From Panagrolaimus kolymaensis (Eukaryota > Nematoda > Chromadorea > Rhabditida > Panagrolaimidae): a stretch of 64,000 nt of DNA. This document shows, piece after piece, positions 37,490 through 50,356 of this stretch (its first letter is position 1; each line of letters opens with the position of its first letter). Below the pieces are notes generated by a model that was given only the letters and a program-made list of their open reading frames with translations, was not told the DNA's origin and searched no databases. Made by a program: the position numbers and the translations under genes. The DNA lies in contig JAJQJQ010000033.1 of NCBI GenBank assembly GCA_028622995.1, forward strand, positions 1,984,001 to 2,048,000, written 5' to 3'.

Positions 37490-37677
37490 ATGTACATAAA
37501 TTATTTTTACTCCTGTGAAGTTTCTCATCTTGCTTTGTGTGTTTACCATATTTTTTGCGAATAAATAAATCTGCTATCTTTTTGTTTTCATTTGAATAAG
37601 GTGTTTTCGTCCACTATAATTAATATTTTTATTATGTTAATGAAATCTTCATTAATGAATAAACTTTTCAAGATTTT

Positions 37678-40132
37678 ATGATTCGATACGAAAACGTTCT
37701 CAGACGATATGTTTCATTTCGACGATTATGTCAGCAAATAAGAACAGAAGCCACTTCGTCAGCTGTGATTGGAGATAGAAACCTTACTTTTAAAACTGGT
37801 CATGTTGCTCGATTTGCTGATGGAGCCGTTGTTGTTGAATGTGGAGATTCTGCAATTTTAGCAACCGTCGTTTCAAAAACAAAAGATACTTCAAACGCTG
37901 CCAATGATTTCTTACCTTTACAAGTGGATTTTAAGCAATCTGCTGCCGCCATTGGGAAAATTCCAACTACATATCTTCGAAGAGAAATGCAACAAAGTGA
38001 TGCTGATATTATTACTTCTAGAATTATTGATAGAAGCATAAGACCTATGTTTCCTGATAGTTTTGTTTTTGATACTCATGTTAGGTTTTTAAATCATATT
38101 CTTCTTTTAACCTTTAATTTTTAGGTAAACTGTAAACCCTTATCATTTGATGAAAGTTCTGATGCTGTTGTTATGAGCGTTAATGCAGCTTCTGCTGCTT
38201 TAGCTGTATCTCATGTTCCACTCAAAGCTTGTGTTGCTGCTGTAAGGGTTGGGATTCTTGATGGAAAGGTAACCAAATGAATTATTTAAAGCTCTCTAAA
38301 TTATTATTCTTTAGATTGTTGTTAATCCTTTACATGACCAATTAAAACACTCTTCGATGAATCTTCTTATTTCTGGTACTAAAAATAATCGAGTTATTAT
38401 GATTGAAATGGATGGCAAAGAAATAAGAACTGAAATTTTTGATGAAGCTGTTCGACGAGCATTTGTTGATATTGACAAAATTATAATGAGTATTGATGAA
38501 TTACAAAAAAGTGGAGGTAAAAATAAAGTTTCGGTTAGTTTTTTCTACTTCTTTTTTTCTAACATAATGGTTCTTTTTTTTAGTTTGAAGTGTTAAATAT
38601 GGAACTTCGTGAAAAGGTTATGCAAAGTATTAAAAAGCTTGCAGAAGAACCATTAGTTCATATTTTGATGGATCCAACTCATGATAAAGTTTCACGTGAT
38701 GATGCCATAAGTGAATTACGCAAAACAATTGCAGCAACCTTTGAGGATCCATCTGAAGCAAAAATGTTCTTTGGTGCGTGGACTTCTGCTGTCAAATCAA
38801 CTCTACGTCGTTTAATTCTTGAAGAAAATCACCGTGTGGATGGTAGAAAATTTGATGAATTTCGACCGATTAAAATTGAAGTTGATGTTTATAAAAAGCT
38901 TCATGGTTCTTCATTGTTTCAAAGAGGACAATCTCAAGTCTTTGGTACTGTTACGTTTGATTCACCCGATTCTGCTTTTCATCCTGATTCAATTGCTCAA
39001 CTTCTTGGCTCACAACAAAAGAAAATGTTTATGCTTCATTATGAATTTCCTGGTTTTGCTATCAATGAACTCAATAGCTCCCGACCTTTTAACAGGAGAG
39101 AACTTGGACATGGAACTTTAGCAGAGAAGGCTTTAAAGCATATGATTCCTGAAAAATTTCCATACTGTATTCGACTGGCTTGTCAAGTTTTGGAATCAAA
39201 TGGATCAACTTCTATGGCTTCAGCTTGTGTTGGTTCTCTTGCTCTTTATGATGCTGGAGTTCCATTGATATCACCTGTTGCTGGTGTTGCTATTGGAATG
39301 GTTTCAAATGCATCAAATGAAACTCAAGACTATAAAATCATAACAGATATCATGGGAATGGAAGATTTTGCAGGCGATATGGATTTTAAGATTGCTGGTA
39401 ATTTTTGCTACTCTTTAACTTTGTTACACTTAACAAATTTAGGTACGAAATGTGGATTTACTGCTATGCAATTGGATTTGAAAACTGGTGGTTTAACTCC
39501 TAAACAACTGATGGAAGCTGTTGAAGCTGGAAGAAATGGGCTTGATCATGTACTTGGTAAAATGAATGAAGCAATTGATAAACCTCGAGCATCATTTAAA
39601 CCAACTGTTCCAATAATGGAAACCTTTCCTGTGCCAAACTATAAACGATCTATTCTTTATCGTAATGGAGGATATAATGTTAAACTTATTGAAGCTGAAA
39701 CCGGTGTAAAAGTTTCAAATGAAGATGATGCCAAAGTTGCGCTGTTTGCTCCTAATCCTGAAAAATTAGAAATTGCTAAGGAAATGATTACAACGTAAGC
39801 TTTTTTTTCTTTACCATCTTAAAAAACATGTTAATATTTTTACGTTTATTGTATCCTTAATTTTTAGAATGATTGAAGAAGGTGCAACATTGGAACTCGA
39901 ATTTGGCTCTGTTTGTAAATGTGAAATCGTTGAAATTCAAGAAAAAGGAATTTATGTTCGCGTCAAAAAAGGAACAAAACCTGTTTTTATTCCTAATCGA
40001 CGTATGGATACTCGCAAAATTAATCATGCTTCCGCTCTTGGATTTGAAGTTGGACAACTAATTACTTTACAATATTTCGGAAGAGATGTCGATGGCAGCC
40101 ATAAATTTACCAAAAGAATTGTGGCTAAATAG
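37678..40132 (+). CDS. PNPT1: Mitochondrial polyribonucleotide nucleotidyltransferase (PNPase)
   Basis: Six exons (37678-38079, 38125-38268, 38315-38533, 38584-39397, 39443-39794, 39868-40132) give 731 residues; human PNPT1 has 783. An Arg-rich mitochondrial presequence (MIRYENVLRRYVSFRRLCQQ) comes first. The first RNase PH domain includes GDSAILATVV, DFLPLQVDF, RREMQQSDADIITSRIIDRS and IRPMFP. A helical linker follows, then the catalytic second RNase PH domain (FQRGQSQVFGTVT, FNRREIGHGTLAEKAL-like, DIMGMEDFAGDMDFKIAGTK with the catalytic Asp). A KH domain with degenerate loop (RNGGYNVKLIEAETGVKVS) and a C-terminal S1 domain complete it. It degrades and polyadenylates mitochondrial RNA. TTTTCAAG lies five bases before the ATG. 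Confidence 0.95.
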
Positions 40133-40258
40133 ATAGCTATTTTTAATTTAGGTATATTTAGTAATAGAATTTTTTGATTGTTGAATTTTACTTTTTGTTT
40201 TATCTATTCCTAATGTCTTTGTTATTATTTGTAAAATAAACTTTTTACAATAAAGAAA

Positions 40259-42479
40259 TTATTTATTTTCCTTTGAAGGACTATTGCGATCAAAAGCAGC
40301 CTCATTATTATTTAAAGGCCAAGCTCTTTTTGTACTTAAATCAACGGGGCTAATGTAATCTCGACCAGAAGGAAGTGGATTCAGCGAATTTGAAGCTCGC
40401 ATTGAAGGTAAATTCATTCGTGATCGTCGAACCTCTTGTTCAGAAATAATTCCATTGGTTTGTGTTGAAGAATCCACAACTGGACTTTGAGATCGTTGTC
40501 GATTTAAACGTGCCGTTGAAATAGGAATTCTTGAAGCTAAATGTGTTTGAGTTTCAGAATCAACGAGTTCTCTTGTCTGAAAATTGATAGGATTAAACGA
40601 ATCTTTTAATGAAATAATCATACAGGAGTATCAACACTTCGTTGGGAATTGAATGATTCTTGCATTCTTAAAGAATTTGTAAATGCGTTTGATGTTGCTG
40701 AAGAAGAAGAAACTGGTGGAATTATTCGAGGATTTCCTCGTGGAAATAAAACCCGATTATTTAATGCTGCAGCTGCAGTTTGGGAATGCCATGAATTTAA
40801 AAATGTTGGACCTGATTGAATAGTTTCCGTTATTCGAGTGGTTGATCTTTGAGAAGCAAGATTTGGATTGCTATTGGCTCGATCATCTTCCACTCTGGTT
40901 GTTGGAGAAGTGAGAATTCGTGGAGGGCCTACAAGACTCGTAGACATTCGGTTTGTTGATGGTGGTGGTTGTTGAATAACGATAGGCCGATTTATTGTAG
41001 TTACATTGGAAGTTGGTTGACGATTTGGTATTGGCGAAGTTGGAGGACGAGGTGGAGTTGCTTCATAAATTCCTGAAAGTCTAGCCACATTCAGCGTCAA
41101 AGGGCTTATCGTTCTTGTGGAAGCGTTGACAACTGGTATGGTGGCTACGCCATAAATAGAATCCGATAAACTTCCTCCTCCAACAGATTCGTATTCATTT
41201 GCAATCGTTGAATAATAATGTTCTCGAATAGGGCCATTATCATTTTCTGTTGCTTGATTCGCTTGTCGTTGTCGAATTCGTTCTCGAACAACATCTATCG
41301 TTTCTCTAACAGTTAAATATCGATAGGAAGGGTTGGCACTGCTTCCACTCACAATACTACCAGATCCACTTTCATTCGTTTGATTTATATCTTGAGCAAA
41401 TGAAACTACAGTAGGACGTGAATTAGTCGATGTACTCGGCCCTGCAGTATCAGGAACATCATCTCGATGAGATCTTTCTCGGCGAACTGATGGACGATTT
41501 ATCTGGAATTTCAATGGGATTCAAAGATGGAGATATAAATTTTAAAAACCTTCGCATAAAGTTGATCAATGTTCAATGGAATTTGTCGAGAACTTGAAGG
41601 TCCTGGATTGATGGAAGAATCTTTCAACGCGGGTTTTGGATCCTTGACTCTCGCATATCCTGGATCGTAAATGCTGCTATTATTATCATCCAATCGATTA
41701 TTTTGATTCCTTCTTGAAGCGCTTGGACCAGCACTTTCGCTCACAATTGAACTGAAATCAAAACTATCCTATTTGATTCTTACATGATTTCACCATACCT
41801 ATATGGATCTTCACTTCCTCCAGAATATATTTGGGAAGCACTTGTGTAAAGTGGCTCATCATTATTATTTCCTGGTGTGAGCTTTCTTTTAGCTCCCGAA
41901 GTTGAAGCAATTATTTTAGTTCGAAATGAAGGATAATCATATCTTTGGGATGCGGGATTTTCGTCCACTTTAGAATACAATGGATCCGATATTGAATCAT
42001 TTTCAGCATCAATTGATTCATACGTTGGATTAATGACATCATCAATAACGGGTAAATTTCGGCTAAAGGTTTTCTTTGGAAGTTTTGGTAATTCTCGATT
42101 TGGTGCTTGCTGCTGTTTATTTTTGCGAAAATTAAATCCAAAACTTATTGAACGTCTTGATGTATCAGGTTGCTAAAGAGAATTTATAAGAAAAAAAAAT
42201 GATAAATGGAATTATCCAAATGAACCCACATTTGAATTATTTCCATTTGGTGGAGGAGCTGATTGCCTCTTTTTATTTGCTTCGGATTTGGCTTTAGTCC
42301 GAAATGAAACACCTGGCTTTCTTTCATCATCATCATCGATGGTTCCATAAGTTGCATCCTCTTCTTGCATCTTGGGTGTTTCGGATCTTAAAAAGCATTT
42401 AAATTTGGCACCCCGCCAAAAATTAAATAACCCACTTTTGATCTTTTTTTGGCCAACAAGCGCATAGCTTTTGCATCAT
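40259..42479 (-). CDS. Disordered Ser/Pro/Asn-rich protein with repeated tyrosine motifs (function unknown)
   Basis: Six exons (42436-42479, 42230-42386, 41799-42172, 41550-41751, 40624-41502, 40259-40576) join in phase to 657 residues. The N-terminus MMQKLCACWPKK has two closely spaced cysteines, suggesting lipid anchoring. Almost the whole chain is low-complexity. It carries many tyrosine motifs of the kind bound by SH2/PTB domains: INPTYESI (an NPxY), DPLYSKV, EPLYTSA, IYDPGYARVK, DQLYAK, NEYESVG and DSIYGVAT. Two TQT motifs near the C-terminus (SETQTHL, SSTQTNG) resemble dynein light chain LC8 sites. No folded domain recognised. Inference: a membrane-linked tyrosine-phosphorylated adaptor. 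Confidence 0.72.
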
Positions 42480-43675
42480 TTTAAAAATAAGGTTTCAATA
42501 AATTAAATTAATAAATATAATAATATTCCATAATACTATGTTAGTAAATTATAAATAAAAAGAAATGGTGCGAAGAAAATCGATTGAATTAAAAAATCTC
42601 TGCGCACATCCAAAAATAAATCAAAGAAAAGAATCAAGCCAGCGTGTTTCAATGATTTTTTCTTTTTGCAAGAAATAAAAAAAAGAATATATTTCGGCGC
42701 CGCTGTCTGCTGCTGCGGTCACTTCGAATTTGTCATTTGAAGAAGCAATGGTATAAAATAATAAGATGAAAGGTTGTTGCTGCTGCCGTTGATGTTAGTT
42801 ATTTCAATCGTCGCGTAAAGACCGGCTACTTTTTTTTCTTCTTGTCTTTAATTTGTAAGAACATTAAATGTAACAACCAACAACAATGATTGTTAAAAAA
42901 ATTTAAAAGAAAAAGATGTGTTGAAAAATAAAAGGAAACAATAATGTTGGAAAGGCTTTCAATTTTTAAAAGCTGAAATTGGCGGCAGCAACCAGCACAT
43001 CCACCGTAGCAGGAGGTCTCTTCCGGTGCCCTTTTTTTCTTAACTGTAGGAAATCCCAAACAAACAAACAAAAAACTTTAATAATTCAACAAAATATTCA
43101 GCTATGAAAGTAAAAAAATTGCAAGGAGCAATTTGGACTTTTTCTTCTTAAAAAAAGCTAAGAAATGGTGAAAAGTTGAAATGCGCGAAGGAGTCAGTCG
43201 ATGGTCGCATAGTTTTGTTTTGCATCGTCGATTGTTGTCGTCGATTTTCAATGAACCAAAGCAAAATAGACTCTATCACTCTTTTTTTCTTCTCTATTAT
43301 TCGGCTTCCATTGATTGACGGGAAAAGAGACCCGATCGCAGCTTCTTCGATGAGAAAAAAAGATGACGACAAAAAAATGAAGGATCATATTGACAAAGCA
43401 AAATACAAACAGTTTGCAAACGATGAGGAAGAGGAATTTAAAAGAAATCTTAAAAAATTTGGAAATCAAGGAAAAATCGGAATGTTGCTTCAAAAAGAAG
43501 GGGAAGTAAATTCAATATTGTACTTGCGAAATCTTCTTTGAAGATGGAATTAATTTTCTTCACAATTTATGTTGAAACAAAGTTTTATGCATAACGATTA
43601 GAAATAAACTCCAACATTATTTAAAATCACTATGGAAGAGTAAAGACAATCTTCATTTGTGTAATTTATAAATTT
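42480..43675. other. Intergenic region with weak coding candidates
   Basis: 1.2 kb, AT-rich with a few GC-richer patches (GGCGCCGCTGTCTGCTGCTG near 42697). Two open frames were considered and not accepted: a cysteine-containing one on the minus strand (42826-43071) and the one on the plus strand listed next. Confidence 0.5.
43350..43541 (+). CDS. Possible small charged protein (63 residues), weak
   Basis: Open frame from the ATG at 43350 to a TGA at 43541: a strongly charged, helix-prone product (MRKKDDDKKMKDHIDKAKYK, then a run of five acidic residues and basic NLKKFGNQGKIGMLLQ). The frame is also open upstream to 43176. The composition looks more protein-like than the flanking frames, but there are no splice signals, homologue or conservation to confirm it. 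It would converge with the glycosyltransferase gene. Confidence 0.22.
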   Translation: MRKKDDDKKMKDHIDKAKYKQFANDEEEEFKRNLKKFGNQGKIGMLLQKEGEVNSILYLRNLL

Positions 43676-44998
43676 TTACAAAGTAATCATAAAATAATGA
43701 GCATAAGGAAAAATTATATTTTCTAAGAAACTTTTTGTTATCGAGGATTTGTAAAATTGATCTATGAGCCATTGATAAACACTAAATTGAAGATGACTAT
43801 AAGATAACGATATCTTGACATCAATGCTTTCATGACGGGATAAAGATGCAGCTTGAGCTGCTTCCACTGCAGTTGAATTGCAACTTCTTCCATTTGAGTT
43901 GATAAAATAAAATCCTAAAGTTTTCATTTTTCCCAATTTTCCACCCAATTTTGTGTCTCCATCAAATTGAATCAACAACGGAACTTTACTGAAATTTGCA
44001 AATCTGCTGGGCTCATGCAACCAAATCCAATTTGTTATCAAACTATAAAAAAATTAATAATGTAAAATTGTAAACACATTTTTAGCAGCTAACTTAAATG
44101 GAACTTGACCACAAGTGGCAAGCCCTTTATTGGCACATAACATCGTCATGTAAGTATTATCTGGTGCATAAATTTCTGCAAGATCGTTGGAAAGTTGTTT
44201 AAAGAATGCTTTTGCGGAACATGTAGGTCTTGCAAGATAATAACCACCAGCAATTAGATTTCCGTTAGATTCCGCAGCTCTATCAAAAATTATGTCGGCT
44301 GAAGGTTGCGAGTTTTCTATGGAAAGAGATAATAAGCTTTCTCTCCAAAATGTGTCCTATAAAAGATATTTTTCAAATCAAATTTTATATTGTATTTAAG
44401 CTTCAAAGATTTATACTTGTTGAATCATCCAAAATGGTTTTCCAAATTCCAACAAAGCTCGAGCTAAATTTGAACGAAACAAATAAAAAAGTTGATAGCA
44501 CCCATCTCCATAATTAAATGGATCTTTCAAACAATCAATGGGCCAATGAAGTTTCGTAATTTGTGGCCATACATTTTCTAATTCAAGTTTCGATGGTTCA
44601 TCAATCGTCACAATGACTGTTCGTTCATGGACATCTTTAAAAAAAGTTATAATTTTTTTATTGATTAAAATGAATGAAAACCTTTCATATTTTTAGTATT
44701 ACACAACCAATTGAAAGTCATATTCAAAGCATGTTGGTTTTGAATTAAAATTAGGCGAGGTTCAGAGTTAGAAAATGTTTTTACAATCTCAGCAAAATTT
44801 TTATCGTTTATCTATAACATCAAAATTTTATAAAACCAAGGAAGTTAAAAATTTTACCATGGCTTCAAAAGTTACTTGGTTTTTACATTTTGCTACATAA
44901 CTCATTGCAATATTTCCAATATAAACTTTTCTTGCTATTAAAGCAATTAAAAGACCAAAGAGAAAATTTTTAATAACCGCTTTTGTTGAGAATTTCAT
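43676..44998 (-). CDS. Type II membrane nucleotide-diphospho-sugar transferase (nematode-expanded family)
   Basis: Five exons (44858-44998, 44682-44811, 44417-44634, 44094-44356, 43676-44042) give 372 residues. Residues about 8-27 (IKNFLFGLLIALIARKVYIG) form a signal anchor, implying Golgi/ER luminal orientation. The Nucleotid_trans fold is seen in order: HALNMTFNWLC, RTVIVTIDEP, GDGCYQLFYLFRSNLARALL, KPFWMIQQDTFW at the place of the usual DxDxxW, PSADIIFDR, LIAGGYYLARPT, and YAPDNTYMTMLC. The first Asp of DxD is Gln here, as in related nematode proteins I recall. Donor and acceptor sugars are unknown. TTTTTTAG precedes the ATG by two bases. Confidence 0.75.
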
Positions 44999-45639
44999 AA
45001 CTAAAAAAGAAAGGCCTCAGAATGAGTCGTTTTGCAACATGGGATGAGCCAAACCGATAGGCTCTTCATGATTAGCATGACACTATTTCTTCATCGACCA
45101 CGAATACGTAACGCGCTATAAATTCGAGGATTTGAGCTTGAAGATATTTTGCACGACAAATTATTAACAAAGCCACTGCGCCATTCAAGCAATAACCAAA
45201 TGTAAAAGAAAAAGCAATGTCGTAATTGACAAAAGTAAATGTTTGAATAAATTTGTTTATAAAAAACTTTTTTACTCAACCTTGGAAGAATCTTATTTCG
45301 ATCCGGACAATTGACCTTCTTATATAAAATTGTCTGCTTTCTTCTTTTTCTCATAATATAATAAAAATGACCTCAAAAAAGTTCAATTCGACCTTCCTCC
45401 TTAAATTACAGGATCGAATAGGAAATAATTCCTCTGAAAAAACAAACACCTTTCGAATTGCTTTGAAATGGAATTCAAGTGTAAAAGAGTTTACTACTTT
45501 TTTGAGATTTATTTTGAAAAGTTTTATTAATGAAATAATTAATGAAAAAGTTTAATAATAAAAGAATGAAGCACGAAAACTTTCAACGGGAAAAATGAGA
45601 TCAAACAAATTTTTTAGAAGAATTATAAAAAGCTGATAT
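44999..45639. other. Intergenic region, nothing firmly supported
   Basis: 641 bp between the glycosyltransferase start and the 3' end of the next minus-strand gene. A basic open frame (45091-45354, minus) was seen but lacks a consistent splice or homology signal. Confidence 0.5.
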
Positions 45640-47817
45640 TTACAATAATTGAGCGATGAGAATACAAATAATTGTTGCTATAGATGGAATGAAAGCTCCT
45701 GGAGAGGCTATGGAACTATAGGGGCTGGCTTCAGTCTCAAAAATTGACCAATCATAATCTCGTGTTTTTAATTTACCTAAAAATTAATTTATTTTAAACT
45801 TTCGTTTCAAATTGCTTTAATTTTTAATTTTTACCAAAATAACATTTTTCTTTTTTGATCCCATTAATTTTTCGACCCATGGCTGAATAAGCTTCAACCA
45901 AAGGTTCTTCCAAGATGCAAAGATTTCCATAAAACTTATCGGGCTTTAAATTACTAAACTTTAAATCCAATTCACTGCCAGCGATGAGATAAAAGACTTC
46001 ACTCGGTGGAATGGCTGCTTTACCATTTCTCAAACTGAAGGTGATCCTAAAAAATGGAAAAAGAATGATTGGCAGGTGAAAGAATAAAGGTGCGAAGGTC
46101 GTCGTAAAATTTAAAAATATTGCCATTGGCGACTGTTTTATTTTTTTATTTTTGCGCGGGATGAGGCTTTGTTTGAAATAAAAAAGCTGATGATTGATGG
46201 AAAGGAAAAAAGTAAAGAATAACTGACAGACAAAGAGAAGATTTAAAACCTAAATTTGATTTGACAAACTGTCTCTTCAAATAATCCTATTGTAATGTGT
46301 TTTGAAATGGAAAAATGTAATCCGATTGAAGTGGGTTTGCTTTAAGCTTATTTCCATTGTTGCGCTATTATAAAAAAAAATGAAATTTAAAAATTTTACA
46401 AATCTAAACTATAGAAAGATAATTGGCTCAAGTAATTTTCTATCAATTTACTGTAGTTGAAATCCACACTGCTAAACTTTCTAATATTTTCCCTCATAAA
46501 ATTCATTATCGCTTTTTCATGAAAACAAAAAATAACATGATTATTGCCCAAAAACAAAAATTAATTTCCTGTTTTTTATTGTTTTTATTTTTTATTATTA
46601 TTTTGCAATAAAACATGCTATTTTTTATCGGGTCAAAATTCTTAATCCAAGCTGCTGTATTTTTATTCGGTTGAATGCTTCAAACCACTTAGTCATAGAA
46701 GCAGCTTTAGGCAATAAACCTCTGGCAAGAAAACAAAAAATGAATGAATGCATAGTTGTTTTGTCGTTTTTTTAATATGCTTTGACGCTAGAAGTGCTAT
46801 CGGCAGCGGTCATCCTCGCTTTCCTTTTCTTCATCATCCAAAAAAGCAAGCAGTCGCGGTCACTTTTTATTGCGCAAGATGTCCATTTTCCACAAATGAC
46901 AAAAAATATTTATAATGAAAAATAAAGTAAAAAAAGTAGCACTCAAAAAGAATAAATAAAAAAAGGCATTGATGATGGTTAATAAAAAATGTATAAAAAA
47001 GATGAGTTTGTTGTGGCAAGCTTAAGTTTTGGATCAGTATTTTTTTCTCGATAACATTCTCATTTCTTTTTAAGCAAACCAACCTTCTTTGAAAATCTCC
47101 AACCGTTTTCACAGAAAAGGCTAACGATTGCGAAGTAACATCAACCAATTCCACATTTTCAATTGTGGAATCTAAAGCTTTGGCACTAAAATCTAAAGTT
47201 CGGTGAAATTCACAATCAGAGCCTGTGGTTTCATTTTGACGATTAAAATTTTCAAATTCTACACAAAGATAATGCCATGAATGTGATCGTAATCCCGAAA
47301 TATGAAGTTGCTTTCCAGTTAATGGAGAATCTGCGTAAACTGTTGAAATTATCGCTGTTTTATCCGTGGATTCGAGTGGCACTGCGGTTAAATAAAGAGT
47401 TGGTAGCAAAGTTGGCAACAAATGAGTTTCAATAAAATCATCATTTAATATCACTCTAAATCCATCGTGGGTTGGATCGACAGCGCTTATAGCTCTGAAA
47501 ATAAATGGTTTAAAATCCTATAATCTTTTTTAAATAAACGCCTAGCCTCGAAGTAAAAGTTGCAAATTTCAAAAAAGCTACTCTGAGATCTTTACCACAG
47601 ATAAGGTTAAAATGAACCGGAGTAACTTGACACTGCGTTTAAACTTTTTTTTTTAAACTTTTACTTGAAAATTCAAACTTTGGACCAAATAATTCTCATA
47701 AGCTTAAAAAATTTCTTACTTTTCATTAACAAAAATTCTTTGATTATATTTGATGCAAACAGCTGAATGTATAAGAATAATAAAAACCAAAGCAAAAATA
47801 AATTCAAAAAATGCCAT
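45640..47817 (-). CDS. Secreted beta-rich protein, probably GPI-anchored; nematode-type, function unknown
   Basis: Exons 47731-47817, 47547-47632, 47084-47494, 45835-46046, 45640-45776 give 310 residues. A signal peptide (MAFFEFIFALVFIILIHSAV) is followed by a cysteine-containing beta-rich ectodomain (CQVTPVHFNLICGKDLRVAF; WHYLCVEFENFNRQNET, typical of fibronectin-III-like folds). A C-terminal hydrophobic tail after small residues (SSIASPGAFIPSIATIICIL) ends at IAQLL, as in GPI-anchor signals. Intron 2 has a GC donor (AG then GCTAGG at 47546). The exon 1 donor is uncertain: GTTAAT at 47730 keeps phase, whereas the stronger GTAAGA a few bases on does not. Intron 3 is about 1 kb and holds a possible alternative last exon. 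Confidence 0.65.
46625..46721 (-). other. Possible alternative terminal exon of the secreted protein gene
   Basis: Behind a TTGCCAG acceptor an open stretch reads GLLPKAASMTKWFEAFNRIK and ends at TAA 46625. Its phase (2) is the one left by exon 3 of the surrounding gene, and AATAAA-type signals follow on the minus strand near 46575-46620. Use of this exon would replace the GPI-anchor tail with a short basic end. Confidence 0.4.
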
Positions 47818-50356
47818 TATAATAATATTTTTTTGTTATCCAACAAAAGCATTGACAAAGCTGGAAAAAATATAAAAAATAAACGAAAAAACTTCAGTCA
47901 AAAAAAAGAAAACACGACGGAAACAAACAATTACTGAAACTTTTGTGACATAAAAAAGGGAAAAGAAAGCCGAAGTGTTAATTGGCCAAATGAATGTCGT
48001 CGTTTTTGGTGCCGAAGAAAAAAAAAGGAGAAGGCATGCAAAAAATGTGTTAAATGGCAAAAAAAGGGTTATTTTAAAATGAAACTCCCTAAGGCAATCT
48101 GTTGTTTTTCAACTTTTAATTTTTCCTTCTTTGCGCAATGTCAAAGTCTTGGATATTTTTTTATTCCTTCGAATTCGAAAGACGCATTCTTGCTTTCTTT
48201 TGTTTCTTAAATTTAATTTATACCTTAAAATATCCCAAACTATTAGATCGCCGTCGAAGAAGGGAGGGTGCCTATTATTCTCGCTTTCAATTTGCAACAA
48301 ATCTTTAGGAATGATGGAAAGAAAATGATGAGGAAGGGAAGCCTAATTTCCTGATGACAATAGAAAGGAATTTCCATGGTTTAGAAAAGTCCGAGGAGGC
48401 AAAAAAAGAAGAATGCGCGTAATTTGAAACCAATGAGAAAAACAAAAAAATTGGCCCTTGACAATGATTCCTCCTTCTCGCCTTCTTTCATTTTTCTTAG
48501 CTCTTTCTTGGAGGATGAAAATAAACCAAAAATGCAAGCCATTTTTGCTCGCCTTTAAAAAGAGGTTGTTCAAGGAAAACGAATAAGGAAGACGCCTTCT
48601 TTTTTAAATACGAACCTCGTTTGCAAGTCTAAGATTCCACAAAGATTTTTATATAAAGTTTTTGGTTATTAAAAGCCTCCTATGTTTTTAGTCCAAATAT
48701 GTATTATATGGAAGAAGAAAGTTTTTATGGCGTGAAAAAAAGGAGCCACTTGAAATACATATGCCCAAGCAAATAAATAAATAACTAAAAAAAAAGTAAA
48801 GCGTCTTAATCATAAATTTAAAAAAGGGCCAAAAAAAAGCAAGATGAAAGATTAATGAAGAAAAAAGAGTCAAAAAATGGTAAAGATTCTTTAAAAACTT
48901 TATTAGTTAAAATTCTGTTACGTAGGCAGATGAATATTGTATTGCCCCTTCACCAAATATTCGGATGGAAATCTTTAAAAACATTAGAAAAAAATAGAGA
49001 GTCTTAATTCTCCATTGCACAATGAACTTTTTTTCCAACTTTACCAAATATTCAACTAATCCTTTATCCTCATAAACGTTTGCCGCCCAAAAAAGAAACC
49101 AATAGACATTGGGCATCTCAACAAACTCTGATTTATGGTTTTATTGTTTCCGGATTCAAAAACTTTTTTCTTGACAACTTCAGACTTTGAAAAAAAGCAA
49201 CATATTTTAAAGTGAAATGAAATCCCGCTGAGTTGCGCCACCTTGTCAAAAAATGCATCCAATTCAATGGAAACCCTTTCCATCTCCACCCTCTTACAAA
49301 AAAATATATTTTGAAGACTTGCAACAACACCATCTGTTCAAAAGGAATGGAGCTTTTTTTAGCGCTCCTCCTTTTTGTTTCACTTATTTTGATTTACGAT
49401 GATCCACAAAAAAATGCCAAAATGAAAACATGTGTAAAAATTTCTTTTTTTTTTGCCTTTGAAAAAAGCAAATAATAATAATAAAAATCGGGTATTAGTG
49501 TTTGAAATTTGTTAAACATGCTGCACCCATCAAAAAAAAGCTTGAGGATTACTGTTTTTGCAAACGATGGCTGGCAAGGCAGTTGGGTGGTAGTAACAAA
49601 AAAATGATGCTAGGATTAGTTAAAACATCGTGGATGGAGGGCTGCTGCTGTCTTGTTCCCAGACAACAAAAAGAAGCAGATGACGACCAAGAAAAAAGAA
49701 GATGGAAAACAAAGTTGAATCTCTTGAAAAAGAAAAAAGTTGACACTTTATTAAAAATCAAGAAATACTTCAAAGAAGTGGCCTTGAAATTTTTTTTAAG
49801 TTGCAGTAGATACAGTTTATCAAAACAAAAATAAAGCAGCATGACTAAGAAGGATTATTATTTGTTTTGGTGACAGCTTGCTTCAACATATGCCCGATAT
49901 AAGCGGATACTGTAGTCAAGGAAACAAATATGTATATGTTATCCAAAGTTTGGTTCAAATTTCTTAGTTTTTAGTGTAATCCTCTCAACATAAGAATAGT
50001 ATCTGTAAACAATTTTAAAAATGAACAATGGATTATCAAGCTTTTATCGAAGGTTAAAAATTTTAATATTATTCATTTCGATGTAATATTATTCAGAGTA
50101 GTAAAGTCCCTATTAATTTACTATTATAGAAATATTTTAGTTTTATTAAAATTTTCTTCAAGAAGCATATTTTATATTTTTCGTCTTCTTATAAGCAATG
50201 CTTGTAAATAATAACAGTTTTTTGTTGTTTTTAACTTTAACGATTCGCGCAACATATCGTCAATATTAAATTAAGTATATAGAGATTTTAAAAATTTGTT
50301 AATTTTTTATTTTATTTGCACAAGCCACAAACAAAAAAAGATTTTAAAAAGAAGAA
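47818..50356. other. Long intergenic region, nothing recognised
   Basis: 2.5 kb of homopolymer-rich AT sequence. Several short open frames on both strands have skewed, low-complexity compositions (runs of K, F, L, N) and no splice support. No repeat, RNA gene or inverted element was recognised. Confidence 0.6.

Noticed and set aside
42826..43071. Minus-strand frame with a Cys-rich stretch (SCYGGCAGCCRQF)
   Set aside because: No signal peptide, splice support or homologue; the rest of the frame is low-complexity.
45091..45354. Basic 87-residue frame (minus) starting MRKRRKQTILYK
   Set aside because: The first 25 residues look protein-like, but the remainder does not, and no in-phase intron with good ends was found.
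49502..49834. 110-residue lysine-rich frame (plus)
   Set aside because: Composition follows the A-rich DNA; overlapping antisense frame equally long; no motif.
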